Positions 32,473-39,669 of a DNA stretch of 41,083 bases are shown in pieces. Each line of letters opens with the position of its first letter. The stretch's first letter is position 1. The notes under the pieces are model-generated. The model was not told the DNA's origin and did no database searches. It was given only the letters and a program-made list of their open reading frames with translations. The DNA is from Lachnospiraceae bacterium (GTDB lineage Bacteria; Bacillota; Clostridia; Lachnospirales; Lachnospiraceae), in contig SVDL01000005.1 of assembly GCA_015057835.1 (NCBI GenBank), positions 26,076 through 67,158 of the forward strand, given 5' to 3'. The translations under genes were made by a program, and so were the position numbers.

Positions 32473-33303
32473 TTACTGATCGAACCCGGTTGTCCTGCAG
32501 ATTTCCGCCCATTCCACCGCTTCGCCGATTCTCTTCGCAAGCGTGGACATGACCGCTTTCACGGCATCCGCGCCGAGCTGCAGGCGTAGCGGATATTTGT
32601 CGCTCTCGATCGTATCGACAATAAGACGGGCACATTTCTTCGGGTCATTTGCCTGATTATAGGCCTGATCGGCAATTTCCGGACGCTTATTGGCGAGAAC
32701 GCTGTCGTAGTCTCCGATTCTCGATGATGTTCCTTTCATGCTTCCATGGAAGAATTCCGTCTTCATTGCGCCGGGTTCTACGATCATTACTTTGATGCCG
32801 AGCGCTTTGAGCTCCGCGGCACCGGCTTCACTGATCATTTCCAGAGCCGCTTTGCTGGCACCGTAGTAGCCGGAGGCAATGTTGGTGCGCACTGCCGCGA
32901 TGGAGGTGACATTGACGATGGCGCCTTCGTGTTTCTCACGCATGCCGGGAAGTACTTTCTGCATGAGGTAAACCGGTCCTAACACATTTGTGTCGAAGAG
33001 TTCGCGGATATCCGCGTCTTCGCCTTCTTCTACCGCCGCGCGGTAACCGTGTCCGGCATTATTGATCAGGACATCGACGCCGCCGAAGCGCTCTTCGATC
33101 GCGCTGATTGCATTTTCAATGCTCTCTCTCTCTGATGTATCCAGAGAGACCGCGAATGCCGTTTCCGGATAACGGGCCTCATAATCTGCGACTTTTTCCT
33201 TATTCCTTGCCGTTACGGCGACTTTCTCACCTTTGCTGAGTAGATATTCTGCTATTTCTTTTCCGAGGCCGCTCGAGCAGCCGGTCACGAGCCATGTTTT
33301 CAT
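32473..33303 (-). CDS. Short-chain dehydrogenase/reductase (SDR)
   Basis: 276 residues from ATG 33303, chosen for AAAGGAG upstream. Classical SDR: cofactor loop VTGCSSGLGKEIA (TGxxxGxG) at residues 6-18, VLINNAGHGYRA (NNAG), catalytic Tyr and Lys in SGYYGASKAALEM (YxxxK), and IMVEPGAMKTEF (PG motif). TARNKEK after the second strand suggests NADP preference (basic residue). Length and the later region fit the oxidoreductase subgroup typified by retinol-dehydrogenase-like enzymes. It is the first gene behind the promoter with palindrome at 33352-33380, and likely leads the set of two hydrolases and the aldo/keto reductase. Confidence 0.9.
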   Translation of the reverse strand: MKTWLVTGCSSGLGKEIAEYLLSKGEKVAVTARNKEKVADYEARYPETAFAVSLDTSERESIENAISAIEERFGGVDVLINNAGHGYRAAVEEGEDADIRELFDTNVLGPVYLMQKVLPGMREKHEGAIVNVTSIAAVRTNIASGYYGASKAALEMISEAGAAELKALGIKVMIVEPGAMKTEFFHGSMKGTSSRIGDYDSVLANKRPEIADQAYNQANDPKKCARLIVDTIESDKYPLRLQLGADAVKAVMSTLAKRIGEAVEWAEICRTTGFDQ

Positions 33304-33351
33304 AATACTCTCCTTTCTCATTCAAGGGCCGGGACCCCTTCTCAATCAGTT

Positions 33352-33380
33352 TTCATACGTCAATTGACACTATCTGGCAA
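33352..33380 (-). promoter_or_regulatory. Promoter with internal palindromic operator candidate
   Basis: Minus-strand TTGCCA (33380-33375, five of six matches to consensus) and TATGAA (33357-33352) are 17 bases apart. The perfect 10-bp palindrome GTCAATTGAC (33359-33368) lies in the spacer, where a repressor or MerR-type activator would bind. It precedes the short-chain dehydrogenase gene by about 50 bases. Confidence 0.6.
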
Positions 33381-33391
33381 AGATGTCATTT

Positions 33392-34717
33392 TTACATTCT
33401 TATCATGCTCTTCAGATTTTGAAAGCTGACAGGCTCAAACATTTTTTTGAGTGCCTTGACCATTTCATCTCGGTTCGCATTTTTTATATAAACATCGTAT
33501 TTTCCGGGCACACCTCCCAATGTAACGGTCCACTTCGTTCCCATGATCTCCTCCAGTTCCTTCAGCATCGCTTCTCTCGAAGCACGGCGGTCATAGATCT
33601 TCAGATACTGGTAGCCGGCTGTCTCGCACTCCGCTTTTACGACCCTGTGTTCTTCCGCCCACGGTTCTGCCTGCAAAGCCTCTATAATTTCATCGATTCT
33701 GTCGTCTTCGATCGCTGCATGGACGTAAAGAACATTGTTATAAACATACAAAGGACTTCGGATGAAATTCCTGTAGGGGGAGCGCCTTCTTGCTTCAAAT
33801 GCCTCCCTCATGGCGGGGTTTCCAAGCTCTGCGTAATGAATGACCAGAAGGTTTTCAAAGACACTTGTGCTGAAGAAATGTACCTCCCGCTCCGTGAGCC
33901 AGTCCATGACCCGTTTTGCATGATCCGGCGGCATCGGAAAGCAGCGCAGGTATTCCAGTGAATTCATGTCGTAAAGAGCCGCGCCATCCATCGTGATGAC
34001 CGGGTACCGGAGATTGACGCCGGGAAGCATCTCCCTGATCCTCGCCTGTGTCTGCACTGTAGAAACCGTGTATTTTGCGCCGTCCTCAATCAGCCGGTTC
34101 AGTTCCACCTTTGAATAGGAAGAAAGCTGGTCATTTTCCCCTAACAGACTGTTCCCGATGGAAGATACGAAAAGTGTATCGGTCTCTCTTTTACGTGGAA
34201 GCTGGATGCGGTTGACGATCTCCGCCACAAAGACGCCGATCAGAGTCTCAACCAGCCGGTTCCATGCGTAAATGTAGGGGTTCGCGTCAGCAAGGTGCGT
34301 GATGGTGACGCTCATAAATGTCACCGCTGAAAAATATGTCCAGTCCGATACCCTGAGAAGTACCGTCGTATAGATCACGATTCCAACACCAAATGCAATC
34401 AGAAAATAGTGCAGTACTTCCAGAGACACTTTATTCTGAAGCACATTGATCTCAACAAGAAGGAGCAGCAGACCCCAGAAAGCGCCGATCACGGTTCCGG
34501 CGACACGTTTCATGGCCATTGGAAGCATGTCTTTTGTGTAAGGCTGCATTCCACCCATAGCAGCTACCGCGGAGAAAATGACATAACCCGGCTTTCCCCG
34601 CAGAAGAAAGATCATAAAACAGATCCAGATCGCGATCACCGTCCGGATGATTCTCTGGCCGGGAACCGGAAACCGCTGCTGTCCATACCAGTTATTAAAT
34701 CGTTTTGCCCATCTCAT
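33392..34717 (-). CDS. FUSC/aromatic-acid-exporter-like membrane protein with degenerate HAD-like C-terminal domain
   Basis: 441 residues from ATG 34717, with AGGAAG close upstream; it overlaps the preceding gene by 23 bp. Residues about 22-165 hold about five to six membrane helices typical of FUSC/ArAE-type proteins (VFVAEIVNRIQLPRK at the end). Residues about 180-441 align in style with Cof-type HAD phosphatases: LFVSSIGNSLLGENDQLSS takes the place of motif I, YTVSTVQTQARI of motif II, and YPVITMDGAALYD is the characteristic strand. The catalytic DxDGT is replaced by SSIGN, and the GDxxND motif is absent because the protein stops before it. So the tail is probably non-catalytic and may sense a ligand. 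Efflux of organic acids is a reasonable guess. Confidence 0.8.
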   Translation of the reverse strand: MRWAKRFNNWYGQQRFPVPGQRIIRTVIAIWICFMIFLLRGKPGYVIFSAVAAMGGMQPYTKDMLPMAMKRVAGTVIGAFWGLLLLLVEINVLQNKVSLEVLHYFLIAFGVGIVIYTTVLLRVSDWTYFSAVTFMSVTITHLADANPYIYAWNRLVETLIGVFVAEIVNRIQLPRKRETDTLFVSSIGNSLLGENDQLSSYSKVELNRLIEDGAKYTVSTVQTQARIREMLPGVNLRYPVITMDGAALYDMNSLEYLRCFPMPPDHAKRVMDWLTEREVHFFSTSVFENLLVIHYAELGNPAMREAFEARRRSPYRNFIRSPLYVYNNVLYVHAAIEDDRIDEIIEALQAEPWAEEHRVVKAECETAGYQYLKIYDRRASREAMLKELEEIMGTKWTVTLGGVPGKYDVYIKNANRDEMVKALKKMFEPVSFQNLKSMIRM

Positions 34718-35231
34718 AAGCTTCCTGCATGACCGGTTTCCCAATCACTGCGCCTTTCTCCCGATTGCCGGTCCCGTAGACAACGCCTTTTTCCACGGCC
34801 CCCGGCAGGAAGTGCACAAAGCTCCGGAGATCATGCAGCGCTTCATTGACTGCATGCTCATCATCCGTGCAGGTGAGAATGAAGTACACTTCCTTATCTC
34901 TGATATCCGGCAGTCTGGCAAACGTTCTGTCGATAAAAGCCTTAGTCTGGCTGTTGACAGCGTAATAATAGACCGGACTTGCCATGACCATCACGTCGGC
35001 ATCGATCACTTTTTCCACAATTCCGGGGAGATCATCCTTAAAAACGCATACGCCGTCATTCTTTTTGCATGCCATGCATCCGATACATCCGGCGATCTTC
35101 TTCTCCGCGAGGCGTATTTTTTCAACCTCATTCCCCGCTTCCGCTGCGCCTTTTAAGAATTCATCGCATAGTAAGTCTGAATTGCCGCCTTTTCTTGCGC
35201 TGCCGGAAATAATAATGACTTTTTTTTCCAT
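34695..35231 (-). CDS. Iron-sulfur flavoprotein / NADPH-dependent FMN reductase-like protein
   Basis: 178 residues from ATG 35231, behind GAGGAGAAG; an in-frame ATG at 35252 lacks this. The flavodoxin-like fold starts IIISGSARKGGNSDLL (FMN phosphate loop). The compact cluster motif CIGCMACKKNDGVC (Cys-x2-Cys-x2-Cys-x6-Cys) is that of iron-sulfur flavoproteins of anaerobes, which bind 4Fe-4S and FMN and pass electrons to oxygen or peroxide detoxification or other acceptors. MASPVYYYAVNSQTKAFIDR is the second FMN-contact region. Its end overlaps the FUSC-like gene, so the two are probably cotranscribed. Confidence 0.9.
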   Translation of the reverse strand: MEKKVIIISGSARKGGNSDLLCDEFLKGAAEAGNEVEKIRLAEKKIAGCIGCMACKKNDGVCVFKDDLPGIVEKVIDADVMVMASPVYYYAVNSQTKAFIDRTFARLPDIRDKEVYFILTCTDDEHAVNEALHDLRSFVHFLPGAVEKGVVYGTGNREKGAVIGKPVMQEAYEMGKTI

Positions 35232-35282
35232 TTTTCTTCTCCTCACGGGCATTTCACTGAAACCACTTAAAGACTATTTCAG

Positions 35283-35308
35283 AAAACAGGCATAAAATGC
35301 CTGCCTTC
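35283..35308 (-). terminator. Intrinsic terminator of the symporter operon
   Basis: Stem CAGGCAT / ATGCCTG with a 3-base loop, flanked by AGAA/TTCT that can extend pairing, and followed on the minus strand by TTTTCTGAAAT. It lies about 25 bases after the symporter stop codon. Confidence 0.8.
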
Positions 35309-35330
35309 TGATAAATGCATTAACAGTGTG

Positions 35331-36893
35331 TCATACGGATTCATACCGCGCTGCATATTTCTCGTCATAATCCTCACCGAACCAGACTTCCGCAACGCCG
35401 TAAGGAACCTTCTTTCCCATCGGGCTGCATACCAGCATAAGGATGAAGGAAACGACCAGGGCGGGAGTCAGCGGATGCGGGTTATTGAGAACCGACTGCC
35501 AGAAACCGGCGCCGGCTCCGCGGGAGAAGAAATAGAAGAAAATATATGCCGCAACGCCGCCCGCGGAAGCAGCGATCGCGCCTGTCGCCGTCGCTTTTCT
35601 CCAGTAGAGACCGAAAAGAAGCGGAACAAGGAATGTCAGGTTCAGTCCCGAGGAAGCAAATACATTCAGGATCTGTGTGAAGTTGGACGGGAACATACCG
35701 ATGACGACCGTGATCAGAGAAACGATGATCAGCATGATGGTATTCAGTCTGGATACGGTCTTCTCATCCGCGTTCGGATTGATGACGTCATGGTAAAGAT
35801 CCTTGGCAACCGCCGCAGCGATCAGCATCAGTACCGTAGCGACCGTCGACTGGACCGCCGCGAAACAGCCCGCCACGACAAATCCGGCAATCCCCGCCGG
35901 CAGAAGCGACGTCGCGAGATAGACGACGGAATAATCCGGCTGTGTCAGATTGGGATTCAGCGCAAATGTCAGAACAGAACCGCCGGTCATGCAAAGGTGA
36001 AGAACAGTCGTGACGATCAGGCTGATAATAATACCTCGGGAGAGAACTCTCGAGCTGTTGTAAGTCAGGTTGCCCTGGATCGCGACCGGAAGTGCGAACA
36101 TGACCCAGCCATAGGCCAGTGACAGGCTTATGGAATACATCGGCGTCCAGGTATTGGCCAGCAGCATGCTGCCTTTGATCTGCGCGACGCTCTCCATGGC
36201 CGCCTGAATGGTACCGAACTGCGCGTTGATCGCACCGTGCTGGCGAACACAGAGAAGAACAACGCTCGCGAGCATAAGCACGCCCTGTACAACACAGATT
36301 CTCGCCATAGATTTCACACCGCCGGACAGCGTGTAGATAACGATCGCAACGATCGCGATCATAAGACCGATGAGATAGCTGCTGGCGCCGGTGATCGCCG
36401 TAAACAGTTTTGCCGCTACCATGAGGTTGGAAGCGGACTGTGCCGTGGCAAACAGAATGAAGGAAACCGCCAGAACGACAACCAGGACTTTCGACTGATA
36501 GCGGTGCCGCAGAAGCTGCAGCGGAGTCGTGGCATGAATTCTGTGGCCAACGATCGCCGTCTTTTTACCCACTGTGCCGAGCATCGTAATGTTCATGGCA
36601 AATCCGCAGTAAACCGCGAGAATGCTGCCATAGCCGAAGCCGTATGAGAGGCCCGGTCCGCCGACCATGGTGCCGCCCGCGAGAGCGCTTGTAACGGTGA
36701 ACATAGCCACTTCGAAAGCATTCAGTCCGCCGCCGCCCGTGAGATAGCTCGCCAGGGAATTGTCTTTGTTTTTGGTGCTGAGATACTTGATCCAGAGACC
36801 GAGCCCGACGATAACGATCGTATAAAGAATAACAATGGCAACCATGCTGTTGCGCTGACTGAAGGAAATAGAAAATCCGCCTAAATCAATCAT
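35331..36893 (-). CDS. Sodium:solute symporter family protein (SSS, PanF-like)
   Basis: 520 residues with about 13 membrane helices. LeuT-fold SSS features include the early VTSALAGGTMVGGPGLSYGFG helix 1 region, the HRIHATTPLQLLRHRYQ loop, LMIAIVAIVIYTLSGGVKSMA and the AVQSTVATVLMLIAAAVAKDLY helix-8-type Ser/Thr-rich sodium site. Imports a solute with Na+. Similarity is strongest in style to pantothenate and proline symporters (PanF/PutP), but the substrate cannot be read. Coupled to the YhdT-like gene by a TAATG overlap (one base), a pairing known for PanF and YhdT. Ends at the terminator at 35283-35308. Confidence 0.9.
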   Translation of the reverse strand: MIDLGGFSISFSQRNSMVAIVILYTIVIVGLGLWIKYLSTKNKDNSLASYLTGGGGLNAFEVAMFTVTSALAGGTMVGGPGLSYGFGYGSILAVYCGFAMNITMLGTVGKKTAIVGHRIHATTPLQLLRHRYQSKVLVVVLAVSFILFATAQSASNLMVAAKLFTAITGASSYLIGLMIAIVAIVIYTLSGGVKSMARICVVQGVLMLASVVLLCVRQHGAINAQFGTIQAAMESVAQIKGSMLLANTWTPMYSISLSLAYGWVMFALPVAIQGNLTYNSSRVLSRGIIISLIVTTVLHLCMTGGSVLTFALNPNLTQPDYSVVYLATSLLPAGIAGFVVAGCFAAVQSTVATVLMLIAAAVAKDLYHDVINPNADEKTVSRLNTIMLIIVSLITVVIGMFPSNFTQILNVFASSGLNLTFLVPLLFGLYWRKATATGAIAASAGGVAAYIFFYFFSRGAGAGFWQSVLNNPHPLTPALVVSFILMLVCSPMGKKVPYGVAEVWFGEDYDEKYAARYESV

Positions 36894-37201
36894 TATTCCC
36901 CGACCTCCTTATCATCGCCTTTTGCTTTCAGGGTGAATTTCCTGCTGCGTGCCGCCCAGACGCAGCCCCAGACGGAATATCCCACCGTAATAATCGTTCC
37001 GACCGTGTACCAGGTCGGATAGCCAAACAGATACGTAAGTTCCGAAGCGTCCTTCGGGCTGAGAGCATAAGCAATGATCCAGGTGACAATAATCACTCCC
37101 AGGTAGGATAAAAGTGTAACAAAAGCGTCCTTTCTGCACATCACGAACCGGGAATCCATCTTAATATCCTCCGGTTTGTAATCGCGTGAATCTTTGTCCA
37201 T
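36893..37201 (-). CDS. YhdT-like small membrane protein (DUF997), symporter partner
   Basis: 102 residues, with AGGAGGAACC before the ATG. Two membrane helices (about 30-48 and 65-85) with YLFGYPTWYTVGTIITVGYSVWGCVWA, the conserved second-helix region of the YhdT/DUF997 family. In enterobacteria yhdT precedes panF, and an analogous arrangement is seen here with the symporter gene directly downstream. Likely an accessory subunit needed for symporter assembly or activity; the exact role is not established. Confidence 0.85.
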   Translation of the reverse strand: MDKDSRDYKPEDIKMDSRFVMCRKDAFVTLLSYLGVIIVTWIIAYALSPKDASELTYLFGYPTWYTVGTIITVGYSVWGCVWAARSRKFTLKAKGDDKEVGE

Positions 37202-37253
37202 ACAGGTTCCTCCTCTTCATAGATGCTCTGTCAAGCCGGCCGTCAGCCGCTCT

Positions 37254-38012
37254 TCAGATCTTTTTATAATATTTCTCAAATGTATAACGATAGGCATCCT
37301 GGGATACGTTTCCGAACTCGATTGCCTCTTTCGGGCAGCGGTTGATGCACGCCGAGCAGACTTCACACCGCTCTTTGACCCAGACGGGATATCCGTCCCT
37401 GAGCTCAATCGCCTGAACCGGGCAGTTCTTCTCACACAGCCCGCAGGAAATGCATTTATCCTTCTCCACATAAAAACGGGAGGTAAAACTGCGGTAATGC
37501 CAGAAAGACGGCGGCAGTGTTCTCGAAAATTCCCCGTTTCCGGGACCTCTGACTTCTGTCTCAAACACGCCCTTTTCCCTGCTTTTGATTTTTTCAAGTA
37601 TCGGGGAGAGCCGCTCCTCCGCCGTGCGGAGGCGTTCCACCGTCGTTTCCTCTGTGTCGTACTTCGATCCGATCACCGTGGTATTATCAGGCATAATTAG
37701 TCCAAAATGGCTGTCGATCGGGATCATGGCATCTCTTGCGAAGCATTCATTTGCCAGATCACAGAAGTTGCTGTAGTTGCAGATGGAAAATGTGTACGCT
37801 CCGTTCGGGCGGATTCCACCGGCAAACTTAATCATTGTCTCCGGAGCGATGCACGAAAACACCGGCCAGACAAACCCCACCGTGTCCTTCTCCGAAAATG
37901 AATACGATCTCGGATCTTTTCCCAGAATATTGACAGCCTCGTCTCCGATCGCTTCCGCAGCCTTCTGCGCGATCCATTTGGAGTTTCCTGTCGCGGAATA
38001 ATAAAAGATCAT
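37254..38012 (-). CDS. EFR1-type flavodoxin-ferredoxin fusion
   Basis: 252 residues, with GAAAGGGATTTCAC before the ATG. Residues 1-160 are a flavodoxin-like domain (IFYYSATGNSKWIAQKAAE is the FMN phosphate loop). Residues about 180-240 carry two 4Fe-4S motifs: CISCGLCEKNCP and CEVCSACINRCP (each Cys-x2-Cys-x2-Cys-x3-Cys-Pro). This is the EFR1 family of anaerobes, which is thought to move low-potential electrons between carriers. The neighbours, an MFS carrier and a UroD-like protein upstream and a symporter pair downstream, suggest a catabolic redox step; the partner is unknown. 52 bp separate it from the YhdT start. Confidence 0.9.
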   Translation of the reverse strand: MIFYYSATGNSKWIAQKAAEAIGDEAVNILGKDPRSYSFSEKDTVGFVWPVFSCIAPETMIKFAGGIRPNGAYTFSICNYSNFCDLANECFARDAMIPIDSHFGLIMPDNTTVIGSKYDTEETTVERLRTAEERLSPILEKIKSREKGVFETEVRGPGNGEFSRTLPPSFWHYRSFTSRFYVEKDKCISCGLCEKNCPVQAIELRDGYPVWVKERCEVCSACINRCPKEAIEFGNVSQDAYRYTFEKYYKKI

Positions 38013-38064
38013 GTGAAATCCCTTTCTTTTCTGTTCTCTTATCTTTTTCAGCCAAAATCACAGA

Positions 38065-38090
38065 GGACAGGCAGACTGCGCTGCCTGTCC
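38065..38090 (-). terminator. Terminator hairpin after the MFS gene
   Basis: Perfect 10-bp stem GGACAGGCAG / CTGCCTGTCC with a 6-base loop, 15 bases after the MFS stop codon. On the minus strand it is followed by TCTGTGATTTTGG, a weak T tract, so some readthrough into the EFR1 gene is likely. Confidence 0.7.
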
Positions 38091-38105
38091 CCGGGAGTAA
38101 GAAAT

Positions 38106-39374
38106 TTATTCTTTTGCTTCTGCCGCTTCGGGAGTTTCCCACTTAGCGACTGTGTTTTTGCGCAGGCCTACGACGAACATAAGGAGGACAAGCAGTACAG
38201 CGACAAGAGCTGCGACAAACTTGAATGCGCCGCCGTATCCGATCGCGCCGATCACAAGACCCCAGATCGTCGCAGCGGAACCGCCGAAGGTGCAGAACAT
38301 AAGAACATAGAGAGCCCAGATGCGGGGCTGGTCCTTTGTGCCGAACATGTACCGGGTCAGGATCGGACCGTAGAGATTAACGCTGGAGTAAAGCGGGCCG
38401 ATCAGGAAGCAGCCAAGCATGATGAGCGCGGTGGATCCGCCGGAGAAAAGGATGAGACCAAAGCAGAGGATCGCCGTGACAGTGTAGTAAATGCCGCCCG
38501 CGCGGACGCCCATCCGGTCGCAGATCTGGCCGAGGACGATCTTATTGACGAAAACGCCGAGCTGGATCATGGCGGAAACAAAACCTGCCACCGCAACGGA
38601 CATACCAACGCTCTGGCTGTACGGGTTGATGTACGCATTGACATTTGCGCAGAAACTGCTCAGGATGAGGCAGACTGCAACGATCCAGAAGACCGGTGTC
38701 TTGATGGCGTTATTGCGCATCATGCCCGGAAGGGTTGCCGGATCAACTGCCTTCACTTCGAGTGAATCGCTGCCCGGAGCTACCTGGCCGACTTCAGACG
38801 GTTCATTTCGAATAACAAGCATGGCGATCGGTGCCGCAACAAGAGCGATGGCTGCCCATACCCAGTAGCAGGTTCTCCATCCGGCGTTCTGGATGATAAT
38901 ACCGCCGATCGCTGAGAAGAGCATGCCGCCGAGGCCCTGTGTGCTCGCCATGATACCGATTGCGGTACCCGGCTTTTTCGGATACCAGCCGTTCGCGATG
39001 ATCGGGATGGATACGTTGCAAAGAAGACCCATCGGGATCGAGATCAGCACGGAAGTGATGTAGAATACCATCATGCTGCTTGTCGTTGCGCGGACCGCGA
39101 AGCACGCAGCTTCTACAAGGAGCGCGGCGCCAATCAGCCAGCGAAGTTTGATTTTCTTGGAAAGCGGTGTTGTAACAAACGGAGCGCCGAACGCGCTGCC
39201 GAGCATCGTCAGCGTAAGTGTGAGGCCCATCGCCGCGAGCGGAATGCCGAACTCCTCTGTAACGGGTGTGTAGAAGATACTTGCCGTGTTCATGATCAGA
39301 CTCATCGGAAGCATCATCAGTGCCATGACGGCCACAACCTTTACGCCATAGTAGCCTTTACCTGATTTTTCCAT
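38106..39374 (-). CDS. Major facilitator superfamily transporter
   Basis: 422 residues, with CAGGGGGAAATT before the ATG. About 12 membrane helices in two halves, with a hydrophilic loop at about 205-230. The loop between helices 2 and 3 reads TTPLSKKIKLRWL, and the equivalent in the second half reads LGQICDRMGVRAG (the GxxxDRxG-type MFS signature). The style is that of the oxalate/formate antiporter or monocarboxylate-like group (helix 1 with NTASIFYTPVTEEFGIPLAAMG). The substrate is likely a small organic acid. Located between the 66-residue gene and the terminator at 38065-38090, and likely in one operon with the UroD-like protein. Confidence 0.88.
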   Translation of the reverse strand: MEKSGKGYYGVKVVAVMALMMLPMSLIMNTASIFYTPVTEEFGIPLAAMGLTLTLTMLGSAFGAPFVTTPLSKKIKLRWLIGAALLVEAACFAVRATTSSMMVFYITSVLISIPMGLLCNVSIPIIANGWYPKKPGTAIGIMASTQGLGGMLFSAIGGIIIQNAGWRTCYWVWAAIALVAAPIAMLVIRNEPSEVGQVAPGSDSLEVKAVDPATLPGMMRNNAIKTPVFWIVAVCLILSSFCANVNAYINPYSQSVGMSVAVAGFVSAMIQLGVFVNKIVLGQICDRMGVRAGGIYYTVTAILCFGLILFSGGSTALIMLGCFLIGPLYSSVNLYGPILTRYMFGTKDQPRIWALYVLMFCTFGGSAATIWGLVIGAIGYGGAFKFVAALVAVLLVLLMFVVGLRKNTVAKWETPEAAEAKE

Positions 39375-39433
39375 AATTTCCCCCTGCCTTTTTCAGGCTC
39401 ATTGAATAATAACAATTAGTTTTTTAAGATTTA

Positions 39434-39634
39434 TCAATCGAGCAGCATTCCTGCTACGAATCCCTTTACAGCAGCCATACGCTGCTCTTCCGGCAGGTAA
39501 GTCAGCAGCGCTGCTACCTGTTCCGGGCCTTTAACACAGTCCGGATCGATCACGGCTTCAAGCGCTGCCGGATCGTTCGACCGGATGATCTCACGGTTTT
39601 TGTTTACTGCCTCAGACATATCGAAGTAAGTCAT
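39434..39634 (-). CDS. Small 66-residue protein of unknown function
   Basis: From ATG 39634, chosen because GGGAG lies seven bases upstream; the ATG at 39640 is too close to it. The sequence is soluble and mostly helical (SEAVNKNREIIRSND, PAALEAVIDPDC, GPEQVAALLTYLPEEQR, VKGFVAGMLLD). It has a single cysteine and no membrane segment. I do not recognise the family. It lies 35 bp downstream of the UroD-like gene and 59 bp upstream of the MFS gene, so it probably works with them, perhaps as a small accessory or binding protein. Codon usage and the strong ribosome site support a real gene. Confidence 0.7.
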   Translation of the reverse strand: MTYFDMSEAVNKNREIIRSNDPAALEAVIDPDCVKGPEQVAALLTYLPEEQRMAAVKGFVAGMLLD

Positions 39635-39669
39635 ATCCATTCTCCCTGTTCTTTAACGTGCTGACGTCT

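Noticed and set aside
37228-37233. TTGACA on the minus strand upstream of the YhdT-like gene
   Set aside because: A -10 box at 16-18 bases would overlap the ribosome binding site, and none matches, so I do not call a promoter.
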